This document shows positions 28,821 through 37,123 of a stretch of 64,000 bases of DNA, in pieces. The notes below the pieces were generated by a model. The model was not told the origin of the DNA. It was given only the letters and a program-made list of their open reading frames with translations, and ran no database searches. Origin of the DNA: CAKZLS01 sp963771545 (GTDB taxonomy: Bacteria; Pseudomonadota; Alphaproteobacteria; Rhodospirillales; Defluviicoccaceae); assembly GCA_963771545.1 (NCBI GenBank), contig CAVYTX010000005.1, forward strand, positions 186,001 through 250,000. Direction: 5' to 3'. The first letter of the stretch is position 1; each line of letters starts with the position of its first letter. The translations under genes were made by a program, and so were the position numbers.

Positions 28821-29975
28821 TCAACTGAGGTGCTGCTTTCCCATGTACGCCTCGCTCTGCATCTCGTGCAGGCGCGAAACCGTGCGCTCGAACTCGAACG
28901 CGCCCTGACCCGACGGATACAGGTCTTCCGGCCGCCGTTCCGCCGAGCAAATCAGTTTCACTCTGTGCTCGTACAAGGCGTCGATCAAGGTCACGAACCG
29001 CTTCGCTTCGTTCCGCTTTTCGGGTTTCATTTCGGGCACGCGGGAGAGAAACAGAACATCGTACTTGGTGGCGATGGCAAGATAGTCCGCCGGGCCGAGG
29101 GGCTGCTCACAGAGTTCTTGAAAACCTGCAAAAGCAATATCGTCGGACGCCATCGGAATTTGCAGCTTGCGGCCATTCACCAACAGCGTATCGGGACGGA
29201 CATCGGCGCCATGGGTCAGCCGAGCGAAATAGGCCCGAAGCCGGGCCTCGGTGTCCGCCCCCAACGGAGTCATGAACACATTCATCGAGCGCATGGATTC
29301 GAGCCGGTAGTCGATCCCGGAATCCAGTTGGAGCACATCGAACTTCCGCGTCAAGAGATCGATGAAGGGCAGAAAAAGCTCGCGCTGGAGACCGTCCTTG
29401 TAAAGATCCCTTGGCGGCCGGTTGGAGGTGGCCACAACCACCACGCCCGCCTCGAAAAACCCCCGGAAAAGCCGCCCAAGGATCATCGCATCGGCGATGT
29501 CGAGGACCTGAAGCTCATCGAAACAAAGAAGCCACGCGTCCCTCGCCATCCGTCGCGCGACCCCTTGAACAAGGTCGTCGCGCGACCGATCCTTGCCGCG
29601 CGGCCTCCCCTTGAGAGTCTTTTCCGCTTCACTTCGACGGGCCTGGTTGAGAGCGGCGTGAACCTCCTGCATGAAGGCATGGAAGTGAACTCTTCGCTTG
29701 CGAGCGACCGGCGCCGATCGAAAGAAGATATCCATGAGCATGGACTTGCCGCGCCCCACGCCGCCATAAATGTACAACCCCTGCGGCGGTTCCTCGCGCC
29801 TTCGCGACAGACCAAATCGCTCCTTCCACCCCACGGAACCCGTCGCGGGTTCGTAACCAACGAGCGCTTTGTGGAGACTTTCGAGCTTTTCCGCCGCGAG
29901 TTCCTGCGCCGGATCGCGTCTGATATCTCCCGCCTTGAGGCGCGCCCGGTACTGCGCGATCGGTCCGTCGGACAT
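28821..29975 (-). CDS. zapE: Cell division ATPase ZapE (AFG1-like)
   Basis: The 384-residue AAA-type ATPase has Walker A YGGVGRGKSMLMDIFF, Walker B LLCFDELQVLDIADA, and the sensor region VVVATSNRPPRDLYKDGLQRELFLPFI, the ordered motif set of ZapE/AFG1 proteins. In bacteria it acts at the Z-ring during division; the mitochondrial relatives work in inner-membrane protein turnover. ATG at 29975 (MSDGPIAQYRARL) is the likely start; an in-frame ATG 5 codons earlier also exists. It lies upstream of mdh, an order frequent in alphaproteobacteria. Confidence 0.9.
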   Translation of the reverse strand: MSDGPIAQYRARLKAGDIRRDPAQELAAEKLESLHKALVGYEPATGSVGWKERFGLSRRREEPPQGLYIYGGVGRGKSMLMDIFFRSAPVARKRRVHFHAFMQEVHAALNQARRSEAEKTLKGRPRGKDRSRDDLVQGVARRMARDAWLLCFDELQVLDIADAMILGRLFRGFFEAGVVVVATSNRPPRDLYKDGLQRELFLPFIDLLTRKFDVLQLDSGIDYRLESMRSMNVFMTPLGADTEARLRAYFARLTHGADVRPDTLLVNGRKLQIPMASDDIAFAGFQELCEQPLGPADYLAIATKYDVLFLSRVPEMKPEKRNEAKRFVTLIDALYEHRVKLICSAERRPEDLYPSGQGAFEFERTVSRLHEMQSEAYMGKQHLS

Positions 29976-30142
29976 TAATGCTCGCCCCATGTTGCACGTG
30001 CGAAGCAGGTTAGTTGGCGCGCCTTTCCTTGTAAAGACCGGGCCAGCCGCGCCTGGCCGCTCGTGGAACGGAAAACCCGCCGGTTGTTTGATCGCCCTTG
30101 ACGAGCGGGCTCCGCGCCCCGACCTTGTTGCCGGATACGATC

Positions 30143-30946
30143 ATGACCGAGTTCATTCTCACCCACCAAACCGCCATACGCTTGACCTTTTTCTGCGCCG
30201 TCCTGGGCGCGATGATGGCCTGGGAGGCGACCGCGCCGCGACGCAAGCTGTCCGCGGGCCGCGCGGGCCGATGGACCTCGAACCTCGGCATCGTGGCGCT
30301 CGACGCGGTCATGATCCGGCTTGTCTTTCCGGTCGCCGCTGTCGGTGTCGCCGCGGTCGCGGCCGAACGGGGCTGGGGACTGTTGAACACGATGGCCGCG
30401 CCAAGGTGGATAGCCATCGTTTTGTCGGTCGTCGTGCTGGATCTCGCCATTTACGCTCAGCACGTGGTGTTCCACAAGGTGCCCCTCCTTTGGCGGCTGC
30501 ATCGCATGCACCACACCGACGTGGACATCGACACGACCACCGGCATCCGTTTTCATCCCATCGAGATTGGGCTATCCATGGCGATTAAGATGGCGGTGAT
30601 CGTCGTCCTCGGCGCGCCGCCGGCCGCGGTGATCATCTTCGAGGTCTTGCTGAACGCGACCGCCATGTTCAACCACGGCAACGTCCAACTCGCCACAAGC
30701 ATCGACCGGGTGCTGCGGCGGGTGATCGTCACTCCCGATTTCCATCGTGTTCATCATTCGGTTTTTCGGGACGAGACCGACAGCAATTATGGCTTCAACC
30801 TGTCGGTATGGGATTACCTGTTCGGCACCTATCGCGCCCAACCCCGGGACGGGCACCTCGGGATGAAAATCGGGCTCGAAATTTTCCGGGAGCCGCTCCA
30901 ACGCCGCCTCGACAAATTGCTCATCCAGCCATTCGTCAGGGGTTGA
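30143..30946 (+). CDS. Sterol desaturase / fatty acid hydroxylase family membrane protein
   Basis: The 267-residue integral membrane protein has three hydrophobic regions and the di-iron histidine boxes of the family: HVVFH near residue 112, HRMHH near 125, and a late HRVHHSVF box, with HNGH-type replaced by NHGN. Such enzymes hydroxylate or desaturate lipids using O2; the substrate cannot be deduced. The start at 30143 is preferred because it begins the first membrane helix cleanly. It is the only plus-strand gene between zapE and sdhB and ends just before a shared terminator. Confidence 0.8.
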   Translation: MTEFILTHQTAIRLTFFCAVLGAMMAWEATAPRRKLSAGRAGRWTSNLGIVALDAVMIRLVFPVAAVGVAAVAAERGWGLLNTMAAPRWIAIVLSVVVLDLAIYAQHVVFHKVPLLWRLHRMHHTDVDIDTTTGIRFHPIEIGLSMAIKMAVIVVLGAPPAAVIIFEVLLNATAMFNHGNVQLATSIDRVLRRVIVTPDFHRVHHSVFRDETDSNYGFNLSVWDYLFGTYRAQPRDGHLGMKIGLEIFREPLQRRLDKLLIQPFVRG

Positions 30947-30952
30947 GACATT

Positions 30953-30990
30953 GAAGAAAAAAGCCGCCGGATGATCCCGGCGGCTTTCTC
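30953..30990. terminator. Bidirectional terminator between desaturase gene and sdhB
   Basis: AAGCCGCCGG (30961-30970) pairs perfectly with CCGGCGGCTT (30977-30986) around a 6-base loop. Read on the minus strand it is followed by a T-rich run (complement of the A-run at 30955-30962), making a strong terminator for sdhCDAB. On the plus strand the T-run is shorter but it probably also ends the desaturase transcript. Confidence 0.85.
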
Positions 30991-31009
30991 CCGTTCCCCT
31001 GCGTTCTGG

Positions 31010-31789
31010 CTAAAACATCCGCTGAGCGAGCAACGATTTGATCTCGGCGATGGCTTTTCCTGGATTGAGGTGTTTGGGGCAGGTGTTGGTGCAGTTCATG
31101 ATCGTGTGGCAGCGGAACAACCTGAACGGATCGTTGAGTTCATCCAACCGTTCGCCCGCGGCCTCGTCACGGCTATCGGCGATCCAACGGTATGCTTGCA
31201 GCAGGACCGCCGGTCCCAGATAGCGGTCGCCGTTCCACCAGTAGCTGGGACAACTCGTCTGGCAGCAGAAACAAAGGATGCATTCCCAAAGTCCGTCAAG
31301 CTTGGCCCGCTCCTCGGGGCTCTGCAGACGCTCCCCCGCCGGCGGCGGGGTGTCCGACTTGAGCCAGGGACTGATCATGCGGTACTGGGCGTAAGGCACC
31401 GACAAATCGGGCACCAGATCCTTGACGACCGGCAGGTGAGGAAGTGGATAGATCTTGACATCGCCCTTGATGTCCTCGATCGCCTTGATGCACGCGAGCG
31501 TGTTCGTGCCATCGATATTGAACGCGCACGATCCGCAGACACCCTCCCGGCAGGACCGCCGGAAGGTGAGCGTTGGATCCATCTCGTTCTTGATCTTGAT
31601 CAGCGCGTCCAAAACCATCGGACCGCAAGTGCCCAAATCCACGCCGAAGGTATCCAGGCGAGGATTTTTCCCGCTTTCCGGATCGTAACGATAAATCCGG
31701 AAGTTCCTTACGTGAGTTGCGCCGGCCGGCGCCGGAAATGTCTTTCCCTCCACGACCTTGGAGTTGGCGGGGAGACTGAACTCAACCAT
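31010..31789 (-). CDS. sdhB: Succinate dehydrogenase iron-sulfur subunit
   Basis: The 259-residue subunit has the [2Fe-2S] cysteines in CREGVCGSCAFNIDG, then CILCFCCQTSCPSYWWN and CHTIMNCTNTCPKHLNPGKAI for the [4Fe-4S] and [3Fe-4S] clusters. It passes electrons from SdhA FAD to quinone. The ATG at 31789 (MVEFSLPANSKV) is preceded by a GGGGA site; the longer frame to 31915 overlaps sdhA. It is last of sdhCDAB and ends before a strong terminator. Confidence 0.96.
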   Translation of the reverse strand: MVEFSLPANSKVVEGKTFPAPAGATHVRNFRIYRYDPESGKNPRLDTFGVDLGTCGPMVLDALIKIKNEMDPTLTFRRSCREGVCGSCAFNIDGTNTLACIKAIEDIKGDVKIYPLPHLPVVKDLVPDLSVPYAQYRMISPWLKSDTPPPAGERLQSPEERAKLDGLWECILCFCCQTSCPSYWWNGDRYLGPAVLLQAYRWIADSRDEAAGERLDELNDPFRLFRCHTIMNCTNTCPKHLNPGKAIAEIKSLLAQRMF

Positions 31790-31809
31790 TTGAACGTCCC
31801 CTTCTAGGT

Positions 31810-33600
31810 TTAATAGACGCGCGCTTGCGGTTTGATGTACTCGGCTTCGTCGGTAAGCGTGTAGGTATGGACCGGACGGTAGTCCAGTTTCACCTTGCCC
31901 TTGTCGTCGACACAAGCCAGCGTGTGCTTCATCCAGTTCTCGTCATCCCGGTCGGGGCAATCCTCGCGGGCATGAGCCCCTCGGCTCTCCTTGCGGGCCT
32001 CGGCCGAGTACATGGATGCCTTGGCGCAGACCATCAGGTTTTCCAACTCGAGGGCTTCCACCAAGTCGGAATTCCAGATCATCGACCGGTCGCTCACCTT
32101 GATGTCCGCGAGCGTATTCCAAACCGCGTCGATCTGCTTGCAGCCCTCCGCCAGGACGTCCTGGTTGCGGAAAACCGCGGCGTTGTTCTGCATCGTCCGC
32201 TGCATATTCAGTCGAATCTCCGCCGTGCCGATCGAACCGTCGGCGTTGCGCAGCCGGTCGAGCCGCGACAGCGCCAATTCGGCCGAATCCTTGGGCAGGG
32301 GCGGATGCGACGCCCCCGGCTTGATGATCTCCGCCGCCCGCAACGCAGCCGCTCGCCCGAACACCACGATGTCCAGCAGTGAGTTCGTGCCCAGCCTGTT
32401 GGCGCCGTGGACCGAGGCGCAGCCGCATTCGCCGACCGCCATGAGGCCCGGGCAAACGGCGTCCGGATCTTCCTTGGTCGGGCGGAGAGCTTCTCCGTGG
32501 TGGTTCGTGGGAATGCCGCCCATGTTATAGTGTACGGTCGGCAGCACCGGGATCGGCTCCTTGGTGGCGTCCACGCCGGCAAAGATTTTCGCCGTCTCGG
32601 TGATGCCGGGCAGGCGCTCCCATAGAACCTCGGCGCCGAGATGCTCCAGATGCAGAAAGATGTAGTCCTTCTCGGGTCCGGTGCCGCGTCCTTCCCTGAT
32701 CTCGACGGTCATGGAGCGGCTGACAACGTCGCGGGACGCCAGGTCCTTGGCCGTGGGCGCATAGCGCTCCATAAAGCGCTCGCCCTCGGAGTTGGTGAGG
32801 TATCCCCCCTCTCCGCGCGCCCCCTCGGTGATCAGACAACCGGATCCGTAAATACCCGTGGGGTGGAATTGAATGAATTCGTGATCCTGCAGCGGCAGTC
32901 CCGCGCGCGCCACCATGGCGTTACCGTCGCCGGTGCAGGTATGCGCGGAGGTACACGAGAAGTAAGCCCGGCCGTACCCGCCGCTCGCGAACACCGTGGT
33001 GTGGGCCTGGAACCGATGGATCGTGCCGTCGTCGAGGTTCCAGGCGATCACGCCGCGACAAGCGCCGTCGCTATCCATGATGACGTCGATGGCGAAATAC
33101 TCGATGAAGAACTCGGCATTGTGCTTCACGCACTGCTGGTAAAGCGTGTGCAGGATCGCGTGCCCGGTGCGGTCGGCGGCGGCGCAAGCGCGCTGAACCG
33201 GCGCCTCGCCGTAATTGCGCATGTGGCCGCCAAAGGGCCGCTGATATATCTTGCCGTCCGGCGTGCGCGAAAAGGGGACCCCGAAATGCTCGAGCTCGTG
33301 AACGGCGGGAACGGCCGCGCGGCACATGTACTCGATGGCGTCCTGGTCGCCCAACCAGTCGGACCCCTTTACCGTGTCGAACATGTGCCAGTGCCAATTG
33401 TCCTCGGCCATGTTGCCGAGTGACGCGCCGATGCCGCCTTGAGCCGCGACGGTATGGCTTCGAGTGGGAAATACTTTCGTTATGCAGGCGGTCTTCAACC
33501 CCGCCGCGGCCATGCCCATGGTCGCGCGCAGTCCCGCCCCGCCAGCGCCGACGACGATAACATCGTAAGCGTGATCCGTAATCGGGTAAGCAGTCGTCAT
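31810..33600 (-). CDS. sdhA: Succinate dehydrogenase flavoprotein subunit
   Basis: The 596-residue FAD subunit has the dinucleotide motif VVGAGGAGLRATMG, the covalent flavin attachment TRSHTVAAQGG (His), the substrate-side HPTGIYGSGCLITEGARGEGG, and RLGTNSLLDIVVFGRAA. It oxidises succinate to fumarate. It lies 20 bases upstream of sdhB and 6 bases after sdhD. Full length and intact. Confidence 0.97.
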   Translation of the reverse strand: MTTAYPITDHAYDVIVVGAGGAGLRATMGMAAAGLKTACITKVFPTRSHTVAAQGGIGASLGNMAEDNWHWHMFDTVKGSDWLGDQDAIEYMCRAAVPAVHELEHFGVPFSRTPDGKIYQRPFGGHMRNYGEAPVQRACAAADRTGHAILHTLYQQCVKHNAEFFIEYFAIDVIMDSDGACRGVIAWNLDDGTIHRFQAHTTVFASGGYGRAYFSCTSAHTCTGDGNAMVARAGLPLQDHEFIQFHPTGIYGSGCLITEGARGEGGYLTNSEGERFMERYAPTAKDLASRDVVSRSMTVEIREGRGTGPEKDYIFLHLEHLGAEVLWERLPGITETAKIFAGVDATKEPIPVLPTVHYNMGGIPTNHHGEALRPTKEDPDAVCPGLMAVGECGCASVHGANRLGTNSLLDIVVFGRAAALRAAEIIKPGASHPPLPKDSAELALSRLDRLRNADGSIGTAEIRLNMQRTMQNNAAVFRNQDVLAEGCKQIDAVWNTLADIKVSDRSMIWNSDLVEALELENLMVCAKASMYSAEARKESRGAHAREDCPDRDDENWMKHTLACVDDKGKVKLDYRPVHTYTLTDEAEYIKPQARVY

Positions 33601-33606
33601 CGTCCC

Positions 33607-33987
33607 TCAGCCCCCTATCGCAACCAGGAAAACGGCCAGCACACATGATGTGGCCAAAACAAAAAGGGCGAACTTAACCACGAGAAGGACGGCAACCTTC
33701 GCCGCTTCGCCACTCACATAGTCCTCGACGACCACCTGCATTCCGAGATGCGCGTGGTAAAAAAGAACAAGCACCAACACCACCATCATCAGGGCATTGC
33801 CGAACACGCCGATCCATTCCTGGTATGCCGCGAAGTCGGCCCCCATCAGCGATACGGCCGCGAACACGAACCATAGGGAAAGGGGGACCAGCGCGATCGC
33901 GGTAACGCGTTGCGACCACCAGTGCCCGACCCCCTCGTTCGCCGCTCCACGGCCACGCGCGCGACCCAATGAAGAGCGCATTTCCAT
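33607..33987 (-). CDS. sdhD: Succinate dehydrogenase membrane anchor subunit
   Basis: The 126-residue, three-helix anchor carries GVGHWWSQRVTAIALVPLSLW in the first helix and HAHLGMQVVVEDYV, the heme/quinone-site histidine motif of SdhD. The start at 33987 (MEMRSSLGRARG) overlaps the sdhC stop by one base, so the two anchor subunits are coupled. The much longer open frame to 34191 is a shadow of sdhC. Confidence 0.92.
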   Translation of the reverse strand: MEMRSSLGRARGRGAANEGVGHWWSQRVTAIALVPLSLWFVFAAVSLMGADFAAYQEWIGVFGNALMMVVLVLVLFYHAHLGMQVVVEDYVSGEAAKVAVLLVVKFALFVLATSCVLAVFLVAIGG

Positions 33988-34382
33988 CACGCGCCTCCCC
34001 CCGCCGCGTAAGCGGCGATCAAAGTAATCAGGGTGAGCACGGCCGCGAACGCCACGACCGCCAGGCCCGACTTGCGTACATCCGGCAGCTCGAACCCCAA
34101 GAGGAAATCCCAGGCCAGGTGCCGAATGCCGTTGCCAAGGTGGAAGAACAGGGAGAACGTAAAACCCCACAGCATCAATTGGCCGAACCACGACCCCAGG
34201 AAGGCCTGACTGGTGTCAAACGCTTCGGGGCCATACGCGGCGGACACCAGCCACCACGTAAGGAACAGCGTGCCGAAAGTCAGGGCCACGCCGGTGATGC
34301 GGTGCAATATCGAAAGGACCGACGTAATCTGTGGCCGATAGACCTGAATGTGGGGAGAAAGGGGACGATCACGAGACGCCAT
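33987..34382 (-). CDS. sdhC: Succinate dehydrogenase cytochrome b556 subunit
   Basis: The 131-residue membrane subunit has the family N-terminus RPLSPHIQVYRPQITSVLSILHRITG, with the SxxHRxTG quinone-site motif, and the heme-ligand helix FFHLGNGIRHLAWDF. Three hydrophobic helices are visible. It is first gene of sdhCDAB, reading toward the terminator at 30961. Confidence 0.95.
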   Translation of the reverse strand: MASRDRPLSPHIQVYRPQITSVLSILHRITGVALTFGTLFLTWWLVSAAYGPEAFDTSQAFLGSWFGQLMLWGFTFSLFFHLGNGIRHLAWDFLLGFELPDVRKSGLAVVAFAAVLTLITLIAAYAAGGGA

Positions 34383-34427
34383 GGGGCTTAACCCTTCTGC
34401 TTTATGATCCGCGGGGGCAAGGCCAGA

Positions 34428-34457
34428 ACCTTAGGACTTTCCGCAATGCGAAGTCAA
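34428..34457 (-). promoter_or_regulatory. Candidate promoter of sdhCDAB
   Basis: On the minus strand TTGACT (34457-34452) is followed after 18 bases by TAAGGT (34433-34428), about 45 bases before the sdhC start. The same -10-like TAAGGT occurs at the rpmG promoter in this window, which supports it as a local promoter form. Confidence 0.4.
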
Positions 34458-34493
34458 TCTTCGCACCTGCACAAAAATGGCGAATTGGCGAAT

Positions 34494-34558
34494 TAGCAAT
34501 TGTTGCTCCTCTGCCGAGGCCCGCTTGCAACAATTGCTATTAATCATTCTCATTATCG
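34494..34558. promoter_or_regulatory. 13-bp inverted repeat beside a Fur-box-like sequence
   Basis: TAGCAATTGTTGC (34494-34506) and its exact reverse complement (34527-34539) enclose 20 bases. Directly next to it, the minus strand of 34540-34557 reads GATAATGAGAATGATTAA, three GATAAT-like hexamers as in Fur-type operators. It lies upstream of sdhC and between divergent sdh and rpmG. Iron control of sdh would make sense, but the match is partial and the hairpin may be unrelated. Confidence 0.35.
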
Positions 34559-34822
34559 GAATCGCCGGCTCGCGTAACCCTCTGTTTGAAATGAATTTTA
34601 TCGGCCCTGTGAATTCAACCGTGGGTCGCGTTGCTTTTAGCATGCCAGGAAACACGCTAACCCTACCGCCGGGGACAACACCATTCTCCGCCGGGTTCTT
34701 CCAAAGTCGGATGACGCGGAGGGGTGGGCGGATCTCAGGGTGCGGGCGTGGGCGGCGGGACGAGAGAATACCCGGGGTCTTGCCGCCGCCGATGCGAAGC
34801 GGGGCCCTGTATCGAGTATCTC

Positions 34823-34850
34823 TTGACAGTCCCCGTTGCCTCGCTAAGGT
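34823..34850 (+). promoter_or_regulatory. Promoter of rpmG
   Basis: A consensus TTGACA at 34823-34828 is followed, 16 bases later, by TAAGGT at 34845-34850, 47 bases upstream of the rpmG start. Confidence 0.55.
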
Positions 34851-34897
34851 GCGCGCTTCAATAACGTAAGCATTCGATCGAAGACGGAAAGGCGCCA

Positions 34898-35065
34898 ATG
34901 GCCAAGCCCACCACCATCCTCGTCAGACTGGTCAGCTCCGCGGGCACCGGCTTCTACTACGTGACCAAGAAGAACCCCCGAACCGCGACCGGCAAGATGG
35001 AATTCCGCAAATACGATCCGGTCGTGCGCAAGCACGTCGCCTTCAAGGAAGCGAAGATCAAATAG
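34898..35065 (+). CDS. rpmG: 50S ribosomal protein L33
   Basis: The 55-residue basic protein starts MAKPTTILVRLVSSAGTG and contains FYYVTKKNPR and MEFRKYDPVVRKHVAFKEAKIK, the L33 pattern without zinc-binding cysteines. It is a peripheral large-subunit protein near the E site. GGAAAGG lies upstream of the ATG. It is a single-gene unit with its own promoter. Confidence 0.95.
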   Translation: MAKPTTILVRLVSSAGTGFYYVTKKNPRTATGKMEFRKYDPVVRKHVAFKEAKIK

Positions 35066-35116
35066 ATCTCCACGGCAAGCCTTTAGGCGAGGCCGCCGGA
35101 CAACAAACGGCGCCCA

Positions 35117-35857
35117 TTATCCCCGAACTTCCTGAACGATGTCCCGGAGCCGGTCGACATTGTGAATGAGCAAGGCGTTCCGCGTTCGCTCGACGATGCC
35201 CTTGCGGGCGAGATCATTCAGAACCCTGGCCACGGTCTCCCGCGTCGTGCTGACGCGGCTCGCCAAATTGCCGTGAACGGGAATGGGCTCGATCTGGGCC
35301 GCGTTGCGGTTCGTCATGTGATTCCGGGCTTGGCGAAGAAGCTCAGCATGGACGCGATTGTGAGCCGCCAGCGTGCTCAAATCCATGATCCGGTCGTCCG
35401 CCGTGCGCACGATGCCCGCCAGCCGCTTCATCACTGCGAGCGCCATCTTCGGGTGCTTTTCCAACACCCGCATGAACAAGCGCCCCGGCACCGCGACGAT
35501 CAGGGCGTCCTCGATCGCCATCACGCTCGCCGATCGCGGTTTGCCGTCGAGAGCGGAGAGCTCGCCGAAGTAACTGCCTTCGCCCAGCTCGTCGAACGTG
35601 ATCTCGCGCCCGAGAAGGGAATAATTGACCACCCGCACCCGGCCTCGAACCACGAAAAAGACGTCGTTGGTTTGGCTTTCACGATCGATCACCTGCTCTT
35701 GGGCGGCGAACCTCCGATACCGGCAGGCCTGCTCAAGCGCCGTCAGCTCCTCGTCGCCGAGATCTTCAAGCAGGTCGATGCCCGACAACAGGCTTGTCTC
35801 GATATTCGGCGCCGGTCCCGGCCTCGCGCGTCGATCGCACGGGTCTATCTGCAGCAT
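35117..35857 (-). CDS. Crp/Fnr-family transcriptional regulator
   Basis: The 246-residue protein has an N-terminal cyclic-nucleotide-binding barrel (FAAQEQVIDRESQTNDVFFVVRG… LGEGSYFGELSALDGKPRSASVMA, the phosphate-binding cassette), a long dimer helix, and a C-terminal winged helix (LASRVSTTRETVARVLNDLARKGIVERTRN). The GELSALDGKPRSAS cassette has the Arg and Ser/Ala expected for a nucleotide binder, so cAMP-type ligand control is plausible. It lacks the Fnr-type N-terminal cysteines. ATG 35857 follows AAGGGG; an upstream GTG at 35896 is less likely. Target genes are unknown. Confidence 0.88.
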   Translation of the reverse strand: MLQIDPCDRRARPGPAPNIETSLLSGIDLLEDLGDEELTALEQACRYRRFAAQEQVIDRESQTNDVFFVVRGRVRVVNYSLLGREITFDELGEGSYFGELSALDGKPRSASVMAIEDALIVAVPGRLFMRVLEKHPKMALAVMKRLAGIVRTADDRIMDLSTLAAHNRVHAELLRQARNHMTNRNAAQIEPIPVHGNLASRVSTTRETVARVLNDLARKGIVERTRNALLIHNVDRLRDIVQEVRG

Positions 35858-35977
35858 GAAGAGCCCCTTGACTACGAGAAGAAATCCCGTGAACACAACT
35901 TATACGATAGTCCTGAGGGAGTCAATCGGCAAGTGGTCCGGCCCGGATGGATCGTCGGCGTCCGCCCGCGTGGTTTT

Positions 35978-36175
35978 GTATACTTTTTGTCGACCTCGGG
36001 CGCCCTTTTGTCTACCGCCGTTGCGCTCCCGTGGCGGTTAAAACGTTGATTCGACATAAAACACGTTCGCCCGATTGTGAAAGGTCTACAAAAGTATACA
36101 AAAGTAGACATCCTTTCAGGCTAAGCCCTTGATTTTCCTAAGGTCGCCTTTCCGGGGAGGTATACAAAAGTATAC
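35978..36175. repeat. Phased array of GTATAC-like hexamers
   Basis: Eight GTMKAC hexamers occur: GTATAC 35978, GTCGAC 35989, GTCTAC 36010, then GTCTAC 36084, GTATAC 36094, GTAGAC 36104 each separated by AAAA (exact 10-bp period, the outer two being inverted), and GTATAC 36160, GTATAC 36170 again with AAAA between. Ten-base spacing puts all sites on one face of the helix, as in cooperative operators or iterons. It lies between the Crp/Fnr gene and an orphan phage terminase gene. No known family is assigned. Confidence 0.7.
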
Positions 36176-36227
36176 GCGAAGTTCTGATAATGCATTGATA
36201 TTTAACATTTTTTCGCCGAAACAAATG

Positions 36228-36698
36228 TCAACAAAACGCGCGGGGGGCGCGGTCGGTTTCGCCCAAGCCGCTTTCGCCCAGGCCGGCCCGCCGGAGATCG
36301 CCGCGGGCCGGAGCCCGCGTCCGGCCGCCGTTGGCGGGGCGCGGCTCGGGGCCGGTCTCGGAGCTGGCGTCGCGGCCGACGCCCGCCGGCGGCGCGGCAA
36401 TGCCTTTGATGCGGGCCTGCAGGTCGACGGCGCGGGCGGCGGTGTGGAACTGGTGGTCGACGATCGCCCGGCGGTAGACGTTTTCCAGCTTGCCGACCAG
36501 CACGTCGCCGCCGCGGCTGTGCAACCGCGCCGTCTCCGCCTCGATCTCGGCGATGCGCCGGGCGACGCGCGGATGACGCAGCAACCGGTAGCCGGCCATC
36601 TTCGCCCCCTTGGGCGAGTACCCGGTGGCCCGCGCCGCGGCGGCGGCGTTGGCCAATTCGACGAACCACCGGCAGAACCGCTCCTGCCGGGCCTTCAA
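36228..36698 (-). CDS. Orphan phage terminase small subunit-like protein
   Basis: The N-terminal 55 residues (RQERFCRWFVELANAAAAARATGYSPKGAKMAGYRLLRHP…) match the helix-turn-helix of the Terminase_2 small-subunit family, which recognises phage DNA for packaging. The remainder is an Arg/Pro/Gly-rich low-complexity tail that may not be native. The start appears to be TTG at 36698. No other phage gene surrounds it, and it is about 29 kb from the large terminase in this window, so it is probably a separate remnant. Confidence 0.65.
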   Translation of the reverse strand: MKARQERFCRWFVELANAAAAARATGYSPKGAKMAGYRLLRHPRVARRIAEIEAETARLHSRGGDVLVGKLENVYRRAIVDHQFHTAARAVDLQARIKGIAAPPAGVGRDASSETGPEPRPANGGRTRAPARGDLRRAGLGESGLGETDRAPRAFC

Positions 36699-36904
36699 TG
36701 GAGCATGGTGCCCTCTAGGTTAAAGTGCCGAAAAATAGGTACATATACCTAATAAGCCTTCTGGTTAAGGCGGTTCGCCATGACGGCGCGCTCTTCCTCC
36801 CTCTGTACTGCGTGGCTATCCGAGTTTAATTTTACATCGAGAGTCAGGGCGAGCATTGCCAAACGGCCTCCATATCCTCCCGCGCTTTTGGTGAGAGCCT
36901 AAAT

Positions 36905-37033
36905 TCAGCGCGTTTTGCCGGCATGCTTCGCAGCCATTTCCCGCTGGAATTGGCTGGCGTCAAACGGCTGTGGTTCGCCGCGATCTTCGGCCCCTTTTAT
37001 GTCCGCTTCTATGTCCGGTTTTTGATCCTTCAT
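36905..37033 (-). CDS. Possible 42-residue hydrophilic protein
   Basis: ATG at 37033 opens a 42-codon frame (MKDQKPDIEADIKGAEDRG…) that is acidic then basic. It lies upstream of the terminase small-subunit gene on the same strand, in an otherwise gene-free stretch (36699-37123). No good ribosome site precedes it. The repeat of PDIEADI at DNA level (ATGTCCG units) may simply be sequence repetition. Weak candidate only. Confidence 0.25.
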   Translation of the reverse strand: MKDQKPDIEADIKGAEDRGEPQPFDASQFQREMAAKHAGKTR

Positions 37034-37123
37034 AAATTCAATAATATCATCACACTATGATTTCATGAAGGCTTTTGCGGGCCGGTTGAATGTCCGGTTT
37101 TATGGCCGGCTCTCACGGAGCTG

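Noticed and set aside
34477..34869. 130-codon plus-strand ORF between sdhC and rpmG
   Set aside because: It overlaps the regulatory region and the rpmG promoter and has no recognisable protein features.
35978..36175. CRISPR-like array
   Set aside because: Units are only 6 bp plus 4-bp spacers, with no 20-40 bp repeats or unique spacers.
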